Source of the DNA: Cypionkella sp049896245
GTDB taxonomy: Bacteria > Pseudomonadota > Alphaproteobacteria > Rhodobacterales > Rhodobacteraceae
NCBI RefSeq assembly: GCF_049896245.1
Contig: NZ_JAFCTX010000022.1
Coordinates: 1-64,000, forward strand
Length of the DNA: 64,000 nucleotides
Direction of reading: 5' to 3'
Shown piece by piece: positions 1-8,038 of the stretch. A model generated the notes under the pieces. The model was not told the origin of the DNA. It did no database searches and saw only the letters and a list, made by a program, of their open reading frames with translations. The translations under genes were made by a program, and so were the position numbers. How positions within the stretch are numbered: the stretch's first letter is position 1; each line of letters starts with the position of its first letter.

Positions 1-225
1 TGCGAAGCTCCATAGGATGTGATTTGCCCATCTCGATCCCCTATATCTGGAAAGATCAGGGAATCAGAAACCGTCCAAGATGGGAAGCCTGAATCATATG
101 AACGGCGACTTGCTCTAACCGTATGGTTTTGCCCAAAACTGCTTGTCTGCTTAACAATTCGGCTGTGGGAGCGTGCTTTTGCTACGCAACAACTTTCCAA
201 GTCAGCAACATCTTGGGTGCACAAG
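1..225. other. Window edge, no gene recognised
   Basis: No convincing coding region or RNA gene is visible here. The only open frames are short and overlap the 3' end of the cyclase gene on the other strand. The stretch is visibly lower in G+C than most of the window, like the neighbouring cyclase gene. Confidence 0.4.
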
Positions 226-1986
226 CTAATGGGGCAGACCAGCCCGGCACAAGTTTGTCGCCAAATGGTCTCTGTCCGTGTCCAATTTGTAAGGAGTGCG
301 CCCCGCCCAATAAGCTGCCGTCGATTGGGGTTCCAGAGAGAGTAATTCTGTGGTGACTTTAAGCGCTTCATCGCCCTGACCCAGAGCGGCATAACTTGCT
401 GCCAAGTACACCAGCATTGACGGTGTCTTAAGAGACCGTATGCCTTGAAATGTGCGGATTGCGTCTTCATACTGCCGAGCGTCGAAATAAATCTGACCAA
501 GCTGATCAGCATAATACTCGGGGTAGTGTGGATTGATCCGCATGCCCTTCAGCGCGTAGACAATCCCTTCGTCAGCCCGCCCCGCATAACTGCAAAACGC
601 AGCCATATCTGTCAAAATGTCAGCGTCGTTCGGATTCAATTCGACCGCACGAAGCATGCGGCTAATTGTCAGATCGTGCTTAAGTTCGAGAAGTGCGCAT
701 CCGGCGATTGCCCAATGGGCCCAAGCTTCTGATTCATCGGCCCAGATCGCCCGGTTAGCTGCGTCCTGGCTTTTCTTGAGAGTGTCAGCTTCGTCATCCG
801 TCCAACCGAAGAAGAGCCTCATCAGATAGGCCCAAGCCAGTTTGGCATGAGCTTTGGCGTATCGGGGGTTTAGCTGGATCGCTAGTTTGAAGTGATTGAT
901 CGACGCCGAGATCGAGTCTTCCGTAAATTTGTTCACCTCCTGCATGCCCTGCACGAAGTGATCGAAGGCAGTGAAGCTGGTGGGACCCGCATCGCTTGAT
1001 CGTTCGCTTGCAGACTTGCGCAATCGGCCGCCGTAGGTTGTGGCCAGAGTACCTACGATTGTCTGGGTGATCTCGTCCATGACCCCAAAGATATCATCCA
1101 CTTGCCGATCATAGCGTTCTGCCCAGAGGTGCTTTCCGGTCACCCCCTCGATCAGCTGCGCGGTGATCCTGATACGGTCTGCGGTTTTCTGGATGCTGCC
1201 TTCCAGCACATAGTTCACACCGAGGTCTCTGCGGATGTCCTGGACTCGTGTCGCCTTACCCTTGTAGGCAAAGCTTGAATTCCGCGCGATCACCGAAATA
1301 TCTCGAAAGCGCGATAAATCAGTGATGATGTTTTCCGCAATCCCGTCTCCGATATATCCGTGCTCTGGAACGGCACTCATGTTGTCGAAGGGCAGCACCG
1401 CAATCGACAGGACGACTTCCTCAGGCTTAGCCTTCATACCTGTGTGCAGCCGTGCGCCACCGCGAAAGACGCGAAAGATTCTTACGGGTTCCGAGATGTT
1501 TTTAAGTTGCACAGGCCCAAGGTCTTCGGCACCAAACTCCAGCTTACCACGAACGGCGTCATATACGTTGGCAGCGATACACAGTTCCCCTATCCGAGCG
1601 AGGGACTCAAGACGAGCCGCCACATTCACGCCTTCGCCGAAGATGTCATCCCCATCAATGATCAAGTCACCGAGGTTGATGCCAATGCGTAGGGTGATGC
1701 AGTGATCCCCAGAGTCAGTTTCATTCACATGCGAGAGAAAATCCTGAACGCGCAGCGCACATTCCACGGCATCAACTGCGCTCTGGAATTCAATGAGAAC
1801 ACCATCGCCCATGAACTTGATGATCCGGCCCGCGTGTTCTGCGACCAGCGGCGTCAACACGTTTGCCCAAAAATTCTTTACTGCTTGGACAGTTCCCTTC
1901 TCGTCGGCTCCAACCATCAGGCTGTAGCCCACGATATCCGCCACCAGTACGGCCGAAAGTCTACGCTGGACGCGGGTCTCATTCAT
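226..1986 (-). CDS. Class III adenylate/guanylate cyclase with TolB-like and TPR domains
   Basis: A 586-residue protein predicted to make cyclic nucleotide. The N-terminal catalytic domain (about residues 8-170) has the metal-binding aspartates in VADIVGYS (D17) and KFMGDGV (D61), and the GVNVAARLE segment typical of class III cyclases. A middle region (about 195-320: IAVLPFDNMS, ISVIARNSSF, YVLEGSIQK) matches the TolB-like module often fused to such cyclases. The rest is TPR-like (ALQLNP-type helices; AGLPH end). The open frame continues upstream to a TTG at 2091, but ATG 1986 begins directly before the conserved RRLSAVLVADIVGYS segment, so it was preferred. No Shine-Dalgarno sequence is obvious at either start. 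Base composition is less G+C-rich than the neighbours, which suggests transfer. Confidence 0.85.
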   Translation of the reverse strand: MNETRVQRRLSAVLVADIVGYSLMVGADEKGTVQAVKNFWANVLTPLVAEHAGRIIKFMGDGVLIEFQSAVDAVECALRVQDFLSHVNETDSGDHCITLRIGINLGDLIIDGDDIFGEGVNVAARLESLARIGELCIAANVYDAVRGKLEFGAEDLGPVQLKNISEPVRIFRVFRGGARLHTGMKAKPEEVVLSIAVLPFDNMSAVPEHGYIGDGIAENIITDLSRFRDISVIARNSSFAYKGKATRVQDIRRDLGVNYVLEGSIQKTADRIRITAQLIEGVTGKHLWAERYDRQVDDIFGVMDEITQTIVGTLATTYGGRLRKSASERSSDAGPTSFTAFDHFVQGMQEVNKFTEDSISASINHFKLAIQLNPRYAKAHAKLAWAYLMRLFFGWTDDEADTLKKSQDAANRAIWADESEAWAHWAIAGCALLELKHDLTISRMLRAVELNPNDADILTDMAAFCSYAGRADEGIVYALKGMRINPHYPEYYADQLGQIYFDARQYEDAIRTFQGIRSLKTPSMLVYLAASYAALGQGDEALKVTTELLSLEPQSTAAYWAGRTPYKLDTDRDHLATNLCRAGLPH

Positions 1987-2181
1987 CGGTTGACACCACT
2001 CAAACCTATGCTTTTGGCTTTTATCCCAAAAGCCGGGTTCCGTCCAATGATCTATGGCCAACTGTCGGCGACCCGATGAGCCGTCAGTCAAGGTACCAAG
2101 GGGGGTTCGGCTGCTGGCATTGTTAGCTACACTGTTGCTTTGACAGAACTCACGCGCTCCTGTCTCTGACCAAAATGGCCG

Positions 2182-3429
2182 CTAGCGCCGCGTCAGTTTG
2201 CCGATGATCAGGGCGCAGGCCCCAGCCAAGAGGCTTAACGCGAGGCCAATGCGGGCGGCTTCGGCCATGCCGCCGCCGGGCAAAGCGGTGTCAAGGGCGA
2301 GGACCGGGACGGTGAAGCCGAGGCCGAGCAGCATGGCGATCAGCAGCAGCTCCCGCAGGCCGATACCTTGCGGCAGGGTGCGGCGGGTTATTTTTGCCGC
2401 CAGCCAGCACCCGAGCAGGAAGCCAAAGGGTTTGCCGATCCAGAACGCGGCGAGGGTGGTGATTGTGGTGGGGGCAAGGGCCGACAGATCAATGCCGCCT
2501 CGGGTCAGGCCGAACAGGAACAACACCAGCGCCAAGGGTCGCACCAACAGGTGGGCGAGGCGGTTGAGCGGGTCTTGCAAGAAATTCTCGGCCTCGGCGA
2601 AGAAGCCGAAAGAGCGGTCGGCGTGCGGGATGGCGGGGATCACCGGCAGCAGGCCAAGCGCCGGGGGCAGGCCCGCACAGGCGACGCCGATGAAAGAGAT
2701 CGCTCCGGCCAAGATATAGGGCCAAAGCATCAGGCCGCGGCGGCGCGCGGTCTCAGACGCGTTGGGGTTCGGGCGGCGGCCATACAATGCCCAGACGCCA
2801 AGGCTGGCGAGCAGCGGCAGCGCAAGCCAGCCCAAGCGGAACAGACCACCGCTGGGATAGGACAGGCCCAACACCAGCAAGCCGAGAAAATCGCAGGCGA
2901 TGGTGACCAGCAGCAGCACATGCAGCGCCGGGTGATTTGGCCCGAACACCCGGCGGCCCAAGACGTAGCCGAGCACCACATCAGAGCCGAGCGGGACTTG
3001 CCAGCCGATGGCAAGGCTGGATTCGGCGGCGGTCTCGATCAGCGCGCCGGTGAGTATCCAGACAAGGGCTGCACCCAATGTCGCTCCGATCACACCGCCA
3101 AGCGGCACCAGAGATTGCGGGCCAGACAGCGCGCCACGCTCTAAAATCAAGGCCTCCCACAATTCCTTACCGACGAAGAACATGAACAACGCCATCAGCC
3201 CGTGCGAGGTGAGCGAGGCGGGGGTCAGGGCCGGGCTTTGCAGCGACCATTGCGTCAGCCACGCGGGCAGCATTTCGGTGACACCTGAAGGGGCGTGCAG
3301 ATCGGTGATGCGTCCTTCGACGAAATCATAGTAACTTGCGGCATCCAGGTTAAGCCAAAGCGTGGCGGCAAGGATGCCAAGGCAAAGGGCCAAGGCGAAA
3401 TGGCGCACGAAGGGCGAGACACGATACAT
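2182..3429 (-). CDS. nhaA: Na+/H+ antiporter NhaA, divergent
   Basis: A 415-residue polytopic inner-membrane protein of the NhaA family, which exchanges Na+ for H+ for pH and sodium homeostasis (E. coli NhaA is 388 residues). Recognisable segments are FMFFVGKELWEAL, VPLGSDVVLGYVLG (D150, equivalent of E. coli D133), IGKPFGFLLGCWLA (K333, equivalent of K300) and LGFTVPVLAL. The paired aspartates that bind the ion in E. coli (D163-D164) appear here as C179-D180 in IACDFLGLL, so one of the two essential carboxylates is replaced. Family membership is firm. Transport stoichiometry or activity is less certain because of the substitution. Divergent from the SseB-like gene. Confidence 0.88.
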   Translation of the reverse strand: MYRVSPFVRHFALALCLGILAATLWLNLDAASYYDFVEGRITDLHAPSGVTEMLPAWLTQWSLQSPALTPASLTSHGLMALFMFFVGKELWEALILERGALSGPQSLVPLGGVIGATLGAALVWILTGALIETAAESSLAIGWQVPLGSDVVLGYVLGRRVFGPNHPALHVLLLVTIACDFLGLLVLGLSYPSGGLFRLGWLALPLLASLGVWALYGRRPNPNASETARRRGLMLWPYILAGAISFIGVACAGLPPALGLLPVIPAIPHADRSFGFFAEAENFLQDPLNRLAHLLVRPLALVLFLFGLTRGGIDLSALAPTTITTLAAFWIGKPFGFLLGCWLAAKITRRTLPQGIGLRELLLIAMLLGLGFTVPVLALDTALPGGGMAEAARIGLALSLLAGACALIIGKLTRR

Positions 3430-3577
3430 AGCGGGATTCCGGGGAGGCGCGCGGTTTATCCCTCACTATCTGGGGGGCAGCGGCGTCACAATCAGGATTT
3501 GGCGGAAGTCTGCAAGTGTTGCTGTGCTGTTGCGGTGCGGCGTTTGTAGCAGTAGCGATGGCAAAACGGAGGATGTG

Positions 3578-4366
3578 ATGCAAAGTCTCGATCAGGCTTA
3601 TGGCGCGATGCAGACGGGGGATGCGGCGGCGGGGTTGCAGTTTTACCGGCTGCTGGCGGATGCGACGTTGTTTTTGCTGCTGGAGCGCGAGGCTTCAGGC
3701 GAGCGGGTGGACCCTAAGGTGTTCGATCTGCCGGATGGGCCGGTGCTGTTGGCGTATGATTCCGAGGAACGGTTGGCGGTGATGGGGGGCGGGCAGTCGG
3801 TTGCAGGCCTGCCCTATGCGGCGCTGCCGGGGCGGTTGATCGCGCAGCAGATGCTGGGGCAGGGGCTGTCTTTGGGGCTGAACTTTGGCACTGGCGCTGC
3901 GTCCGAAGTGCTGTTGCCGCCGGAAGCCTTGCGCTGGCTGTGCGAGATGTTGGAGGCAGCTCCGGTCGAGGTCGAGGCAACACCTGCGCAGTTTTTCGCA
4001 CCGAAGGGTCTGCCAGAATCGTTGAGCGATGCTTTGAGGTTTACGCTTGGCGGGGCGGCTGGGTTGGCGCAGGCGGCACTGCTGGTGGGGGTGCGCTATA
4101 GGGACGGGCGGCTGGGGCATATATTGGCGGTGATAGATGCGGCTCCGCGCGCAGAGGAGGCTTTGGCGCGGGCGTTGTCAGAGGCTTTGGTGTTTTCCGG
4201 GCTGGAGGCGGGGGAGTTGGATGTAACGTTTTTGGCATCCAGCGATGCGGCAGTGGTCGAGCTTGCCCGGGTCGCGGTGGTGTTTGAGGTGCCGGAACTG
4301 GTGGTGGAGGATACGATAGAGCGCGCGGCGCCGGGGATGGATGGCAAGCCGCCGCGCTTGCGATGA
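3578..4366 (+). CDS. SseB-family protein
   Basis: A 262-residue protein with the SseB N-terminal-type domain in its first half (LLADATLFLLLE, VLLAYDSEERLAVM, AGLPYAALPGRLIAQQML, GLNFGTGAASEVLLPPEALRWL). SseB-like domains occur in many bacteria with no settled biochemical role. The second half is alanine- and leucine-rich with a VGVRYRDGRLGHILAVIDAAP segment. The frame is open from 3362, but ATG 3578 is preceded by GGAGG at 3569-3573 and starts the conserved part, so it was chosen. Divergent from nhaA. A stem-loop follows the stop codon. Confidence 0.75.
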   Translation: MQSLDQAYGAMQTGDAAAGLQFYRLLADATLFLLLEREASGERVDPKVFDLPDGPVLLAYDSEERLAVMGGGQSVAGLPYAALPGRLIAQQMLGQGLSLGLNFGTGAASEVLLPPEALRWLCEMLEAAPVEVEATPAQFFAPKGLPESLSDALRFTLGGAAGLAQAALLVGVRYRDGRLGHILAVIDAAPRAEEALARALSEALVFSGLEAGELDVTFLASSDAAVVELARVAVVFEVPELVVEDTIERAAPGMDGKPPRLR

Positions 4367-4369
4367 AGG

Positions 4370-4390
4370 CTGGGGGTTTCACACCCCCAG
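4370..4390 (+). terminator. Stem-loop after the SseB-like gene
   Basis: CTGGGGGT (4370-4377) pairs with ACCCCCAG (4383-4390) around a 5-nt loop, four bases after the stop codon. There is no clear T tract, so this is a hairpin-type end rather than a classical intrinsic terminator. It sits directly upstream of a dispersed-repeat core. Confidence 0.45.
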
Positions 4391-4398
4391 ACCCCTGT

Positions 4399-4421
4399 GG
4401 GATATTTGAGCAGAGAGGATG
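4399..4421 (+). repeat. Dispersed intergenic repeat, type 2, copy 1
   Basis: A 23-nt core containing GGATATTTG and AGAGGATG. It is identical at 20 of 23 positions to the copy at 21763-21785. It lies just after a G/C-rich hairpin in the intergenic space downstream of the SseB-like gene. Confidence 0.55.
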
Positions 4422-4518
4422 ACCATTTTAGTCAAATTGTTCGGAGTGAATATGGGGTAACTTAATACCGCATATCGCAAATCATTGAAAACGTATAATT
4501 TTATATTCGTTCTGCCGC

Positions 4519-4547
4519 TTGACGCTGCGCACTGGTTCAGCGATAAA
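4519..4547 (+). promoter_or_regulatory. Probable sigma-70 promoter of rplM-rpsI
   Basis: TTGACG (4519-4524), a 17-nt spacer and GATAAA (4542-4547) match the housekeeping promoter pattern. Initiation would be near 4554, giving a leader of about 47 nt before rplM. The surrounding 4430-4520 stretch is markedly A+T-rich, as expected for a ribosomal-protein promoter. Confidence 0.6.
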
Positions 4548-4600
4548 CCGCTATCCGAAATGCGAGAGGTGACTCTCGCCCTCTCTCTTATGGGTTCAAG

Positions 4601-5065
4601 ATGAAAACCTTCTCCGCTACGCCTGCGGACATTGACAAGAAATGGATCCTGATCGACGCCGAAGGCATCGTTCTGGGCCGTCTTGCAACGATCGTGGCTT
4701 CTATCCTGCGCGGCAAAAACAAGCCGACCTTCACCCCCCACATGGACATGGGTGATAATGTTATAGTCATCAACGCGGACAAAATCCAGATGACTGGCAA
4801 CAAGCGCAACGACAAGATCTACTACTGGCACACCGGCCATCCGGGCGGCATCAAGCAGCGCACCGCCAAGCAAGTCTTGGAAGGTGCGCATCCCGAGCGC
4901 GTCGTGGTCAAAGCTGTTGAGCGTATGATCACCCGCAACCGTCTGGGCCGCGTTCAGATGACCAACCTGCGCGTTTACGCGTCGGCTGAGCATCCGCATG
5001 AGGCGCAACAGCCCACCGTTCTCGATGTTGCATCGCTGAACCCGAAGAACACCCGGAGCGCATAA
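4601..5065 (+). CDS. rplM: 50S ribosomal protein L13
   Basis: A 154-residue ribosomal protein of the large subunit that binds 23S rRNA early in assembly. Family hallmarks are WILIDAEGIVLGRLAT near the N terminus, GDNVIVINADKI, KIYYWHTGHPGGIK and RMITRNRLGR. Start ATG 4601 gives the usual MKTFSATPADIDKKW N terminus of alphaproteobacterial L13. It is the first gene of the conserved rplM-rpsI operon, with 3 nt between the genes. Confidence 0.99.
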   Translation: MKTFSATPADIDKKWILIDAEGIVLGRLATIVASILRGKNKPTFTPHMDMGDNVIVINADKIQMTGNKRNDKIYYWHTGHPGGIKQRTAKQVLEGAHPERVVVKAVERMITRNRLGRVQMTNLRVYASAEHPHEAQQPTVLDVASLNPKNTRSA

Positions 5066-5068
5066 ATC

Positions 5069-5554
5069 ATGTCCGAAATCAAATCTCTCGACGATCTGAA
5101 ATCGGCCGTTGGTGCGGCTTCCCCGGCTGCTCCTTTGGCTATCGTGCGCGTCGCTGTGCGTGACAAGCTGGGCCGCTCTTATGCGACCGGCAAGCGGAAA
5201 AACGCGGTTGCGCGCGTCTGGATCAAACCGGGCTCGGGCAAAGTGGTTGTGAACGGCAAAGAGATGGCGGTTTATTTCGCGCGTCCGGTGCTGCAAATGA
5301 TCCTGCGTCAGCCGTTCACGGTTGCTGGTGTCGAAGGCCAATTCGACGTGATGGCCACGGTGGCGGGCGGTGGTCTTTCCGGCCAGGCTGGTGCTGTTAA
5401 GCATGGCGTCTCGAAAGCCTTGCAGCTTTATGAGCCCGCTTTGCGTGGCGCTTTGAAAGCCGCTGGCTTCCTGACCCGCGACAGCCGCGTGGTGGAACGT
5501 AAGAAATACGGCAAGGCGAAAGCCCGTAAGTCGTTCCAGTTCTCGAAGCGTTAA
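5069..5554 (+). CDS. rpsI: 30S ribosomal protein S9
   Basis: A 161-residue small-subunit protein with the alphaproteobacterial N-terminal extension (about 30 residues before YATGKRKNAVARVW). Other conserved parts are GSGKVVVNGKEMAVYF, GGGLSGQAGAVKHGVSKAL and the basic tail ARKSFQFSKR, whose last residues reach the P-site tRNA in known ribosomes. It is co-transcribed with rplM and followed by a strong intrinsic terminator. Confidence 0.99.
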   Translation: MSEIKSLDDLKSAVGAASPAAPLAIVRVAVRDKLGRSYATGKRKNAVARVWIKPGSGKVVVNGKEMAVYFARPVLQMILRQPFTVAGVEGQFDVMATVAGGGLSGQAGAVKHGVSKALQLYEPALRGALKAAGFLTRDSRVVERKKYGKAKARKSFQFSKR

Positions 5555-5575
5555 GTTTCCCCTCTGGGATTTGGC

Positions 5576-5608
5576 AAAAGGCCCGTGGTGTTCCACGGGC
5601 CTTTTGTT
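5576..5608 (+). terminator. Intrinsic terminator of rplM-rpsI
   Basis: GGCCCGTGG (5580-5588), a TGTT loop and CCACGGGCC (5593-5601), flanked by AAAA and TTTT. It is a classic Rho-independent terminator 25 nt after the rpsI stop codon. Confidence 0.92.
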
Positions 5609-5806
5609 TTGGGTTGCTTTGACCCATAGATTTCACCGCAAAAGTCTTCCCCGCTGGGAATGACTTGTGTTTGTGCGTCTCTCTAAGACCCATTTCCACA
5701 ATATGTTGTGGTTCTATGCGGATTGGCCACGCCTTGGCTTGGATCAAAGCCGTAAAAAAAACGGGCCGGAATAACCGGCCCGAGGTTGGGGAACAGCGAG
5801 AATGGG

Positions 5807-6019
5807 TCAGGCGCGCCAGAACGGCTTTTCGGCCTCAAGTTCCGCGTGGTCTTCAGAAAGGCCAATGTCGCGCAGTATATGTTTCGGCATCTGTGCCAAC
5901 TGCTTTCGGGTGCGATAGCGCAATTCCCATGCCGCGACGGTCAGCGCGAGCGAGACTGCGATGCGCGAAATTGGCGGCAGGGCTTGAGCATTCAGAGCGA
6001 GGGCTTGGTTATACGACAT
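5807..6019 (-). CDS. DUF1127 (YjiS-like) small protein
   Basis: About 70 residues. The C-terminal half carries the DUF1127 signature (YRTRKQLAQMPKHILRDIGLSEDHAE), an arginine-rich segment seen in many short alphaproteobacterial proteins, some linked to RNA turnover or stress. The frame is open to a TTG at 6046. ATG 6019 was chosen, with GGA eight to eleven bases upstream, and ATG 6028 is the alternative. It is divergent from the MocR-type regulator gene, with shared TTGTAT/ATACAA elements between them, so it is a plausible target of that regulator. No specific function is claimed. Confidence 0.75.
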   Translation of the reverse strand: MSYNQALALNAQALPPISRIAVSLALTVAAWELRYRTRKQLAQMPKHILRDIGLSEDHAELEAEKPFWRA

Positions 6020-6032
6020 TTGCTTCATCCGA

Positions 6033-6076
6033 TTGTATTGATACAAGATGCAGTTGCCTGCTATGATTGATACAAT
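6033..6076. promoter_or_regulatory. Candidate MocR-type operator, repeated ATACAA motifs
   Basis: TTGTATTGATACAA (6033-6046) is a 6-bp perfect inverted repeat. ATTGATACAAT recurs at 6066-6076 and a looser ATTGT...ACAAT palindrome spans the regulator start codon (6104-6120). Repeats of one half-site between a MocR/GntR gene and its divergent neighbour are the usual arrangement for autoregulation. The assignment to this regulator is an inference. Confidence 0.5.
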
Positions 6077-6108
6077 GCCAGCCGGCGAATCGCCAGAGGA
6101 ACATTGTT

Positions 6109-7509
6109 ATGCATACAATCTGGGTGCCCGATCTCGCCGGCGATGAAGGGCCGAAGTATCTGTCGCTGGCGCGGGCGTTGCGAGACGCGATCCGCACCGC
6201 GACCTTACCGCAAGGCACACAATTACCGACCGTGCGCGATCTGGCCTACCGCTTGTCTGTGACGCCGGGGACGGTCAGCCGGGCCTATCAGATTGCGACG
6301 CAGGAAGGTCTGCTGGAGGCGACGGTGGGTCGCGGCACTTTTGTGGCAGCGCGTAAACCGAGGCTGGGGCCGACGCAACCCTTGTTCACCGATCGCGATC
6401 CGGGGGTGGACGAGGGCCGGGTTGATCTGCGCTCACCGCAACTGCCGGATGTTGGACAGGTGGCGATTTTTGGTGATATTCTGCGCAAGGTTTCCCTGAG
6501 CGTCGGCACGGAATGGCTTGATTATACACATCAAAGTGGTGAGGCCCCGCTGCGTGAAGCGGTGGTGGGCTGGCTGGCCAACCGGGTGCTGGGGCCGATT
6601 GGCGAAGATGATGTGATGCTGACGCATGGCGGGCAAAGCGGCATCGGACTGATTCTGGATTGCTGTTTGCGCGGCGACCGTCCGGTGGTGCTGATCGAGG
6701 ATCTGGCTTATCCGGGCTTTCGCTATGCCGCGCGTGCGGCGCGGGCCGAGGTGATCGGCATTGAACTGGATGATGAAGGTATCCGCCCGGATGCGCTGGA
6801 AGCCGCCTGCAAACGTTATGGCGCGCAAGTTTTGTGTCTGACGCCAAGCGCACAAAACCCGACCACCGCGCGGATGAGCCCCGAACGTATGTCCCAGATT
6901 GTATCCATCGCGCGGCGCTATGATCTGCAAATCATCGAGGATGAGTGCTATTTCTATTCCGGCGCGCCCGACCCGGCCTTGCGGGCTTTGGCTCCCGAGC
7001 GGGTTTGGTATGCGGGGTCACTGTCGAAATCGGTGTCGGCGGCGCTGCGGTTTGGCTATGTGATTTGCCCGAGCGGCATGGGGCCAACCGGGCGGCTGGC
7101 GGCGCAGCACGCGTTTTTTGCGCTATCAAAGCCGCTGGCCGAGTTTGCGCTGGAATTGTTCAACTCGGGGGCTGCGCATACGATCCGCGCAAAGGTTGAG
7201 GCAGAGTTTTCTGAACGTTTGCAAATGGTTGTCAACCGTTTGGGCGCGTTTGATCTGTCTTGGCAAAAGGGTATCCCGTTTGCATGGTTGCGGCTGCCGC
7301 AAGGCTGGCGGTGTTATACGTTCACCCGGATGGCGGAAGAACAGGGGGTGTTGCTGCGTGCCGCCGACCAATATGCGATGAGCAATGGGCGGGCCCCCAA
7401 TGCGGTGCGTCTGGCGATTGCGGGGGGTATCCCGCGGCAGCAGCTTGACGCTGGCCTCGCGGCGTTGGGATACATGCTGCCGCGGCCGCCGAACGATATG
7501 GCAGTTTGA
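6109..7509 (+). CDS. MocR/PdxR-type GntR regulator with aminotransferase domain
   Basis: A 466-residue transcription factor. A winged helix-turn-helix of the GntR type (about residues 15-80: LPTVRDLAYRLSVTPGTVSRAYQIA) is fused to a fold-type I aminotransferase-like domain. The PLP-binding elements are present: AQNPTT (N250), IIEDECY (D278) and the Schiff-base lysine in AGSLSKSVS (K307). Such regulators sense PLP or amino compounds. ATG 6109 has AGAGGA eight bases upstream and removes a non-conserved extension starting at 6067. The gene is divergent from the DUF1127 gene. The effector is not predictable from sequence. Confidence 0.9.
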   Translation: MHTIWVPDLAGDEGPKYLSLARALRDAIRTATLPQGTQLPTVRDLAYRLSVTPGTVSRAYQIATQEGLLEATVGRGTFVAARKPRLGPTQPLFTDRDPGVDEGRVDLRSPQLPDVGQVAIFGDILRKVSLSVGTEWLDYTHQSGEAPLREAVVGWLANRVLGPIGEDDVMLTHGGQSGIGLILDCCLRGDRPVVLIEDLAYPGFRYAARAARAEVIGIELDDEGIRPDALEAACKRYGAQVLCLTPSAQNPTTARMSPERMSQIVSIARRYDLQIIEDECYFYSGAPDPALRALAPERVWYAGSLSKSVSAALRFGYVICPSGMGPTGRLAAQHAFFALSKPLAEFALELFNSGAAHTIRAKVEAEFSERLQMVVNRLGAFDLSWQKGIPFAWLRLPQGWRCYTFTRMAEEQGVLLRAADQYAMSNGRAPNAVRLAIAGGIPRQQLDAGLAALGYMLPRPPNDMAV

Positions 7510-7634
7510 TTGTGTGACTTTCTGGACTCGGCTCGCACACAATCCTTTTGGCAGGAATTGACCGAAAGGCGGTCGGTGCGCAAGATTCCAACCTTAGAAC
7601 AGGTTAGCCAGACCCATAAAAGAAAGGCCCGAAA

Positions 7635-7886
7635 ATGGGACTTCAAACCACGTTTCACGCGCCGGGAGCGGGCGCGGATTTTCTGGGCATGCGCAAGTCG
7701 CGCACCGGCCTGACCGAGATTGTCTATGATGACGGCGCCAAGCAGCGGCTGGTCTGGCGGGTGTCGGATGGCGCGGGCGATCAGGGGATCTCGGATGCGT
7801 TACAGGCCGCGGTGGGCGCGCAAAGAGTGCTCGCCCGTCTGTACGACGAGCTTAAAAAGCGGGCGATTGAGATCGAGCGGATCTGA
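7635..7886 (+). CDS. Hypothetical 83-residue protein
   Basis: A short protein I do not recognise. It has no signal peptide or membrane segment. The C-terminal part (GDQGISDALQAAVGAQRVLARLYDELKKRAIEIERI) looks like two amphipathic helices, and the N-terminal part has alternating hydrophobic residues (LTEIVYDDGAKQRLVWRVS) suggestive of a beta hairpin. AGAAAGG lies a few bases upstream of the ATG, which supports translation. It is a single gene between the MocR regulator and the ABC transporter. Confidence 0.55.
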   Translation: MGLQTTFHAPGAGADFLGMRKSRTGLTEIVYDDGAKQRLVWRVSDGAGDQGISDALQAAVGAQRVLARLYDELKKRAIEIERI

Positions 7887-8038
7887 ATTCATCCTGTTTT
7901 CCTTGCGCGATGGTCCCTTGGCGGCAATGATCGGTCAAGATTTGCGATCAGATAAGTCTTGCGCGGTTTCGCAGGATCGGCTTAATTTGATCAAAAGACG
8001 CAAAGCTGTGCCAGCCAAGGCGCAACAGGGGGGTTGGG

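Noticed and set aside
2368..3144. 258-codon plus-strand frame opposite nhaA
   Set aside because: It is a glutamine/glycine/arginine-rich low-complexity shadow of the antiporter gene.
4379..5596. 405-codon minus-strand frame opposite rplM-rpsI
   Set aside because: It is a shadow of two strongly conserved ribosomal-protein genes and shows no recognisable domain.
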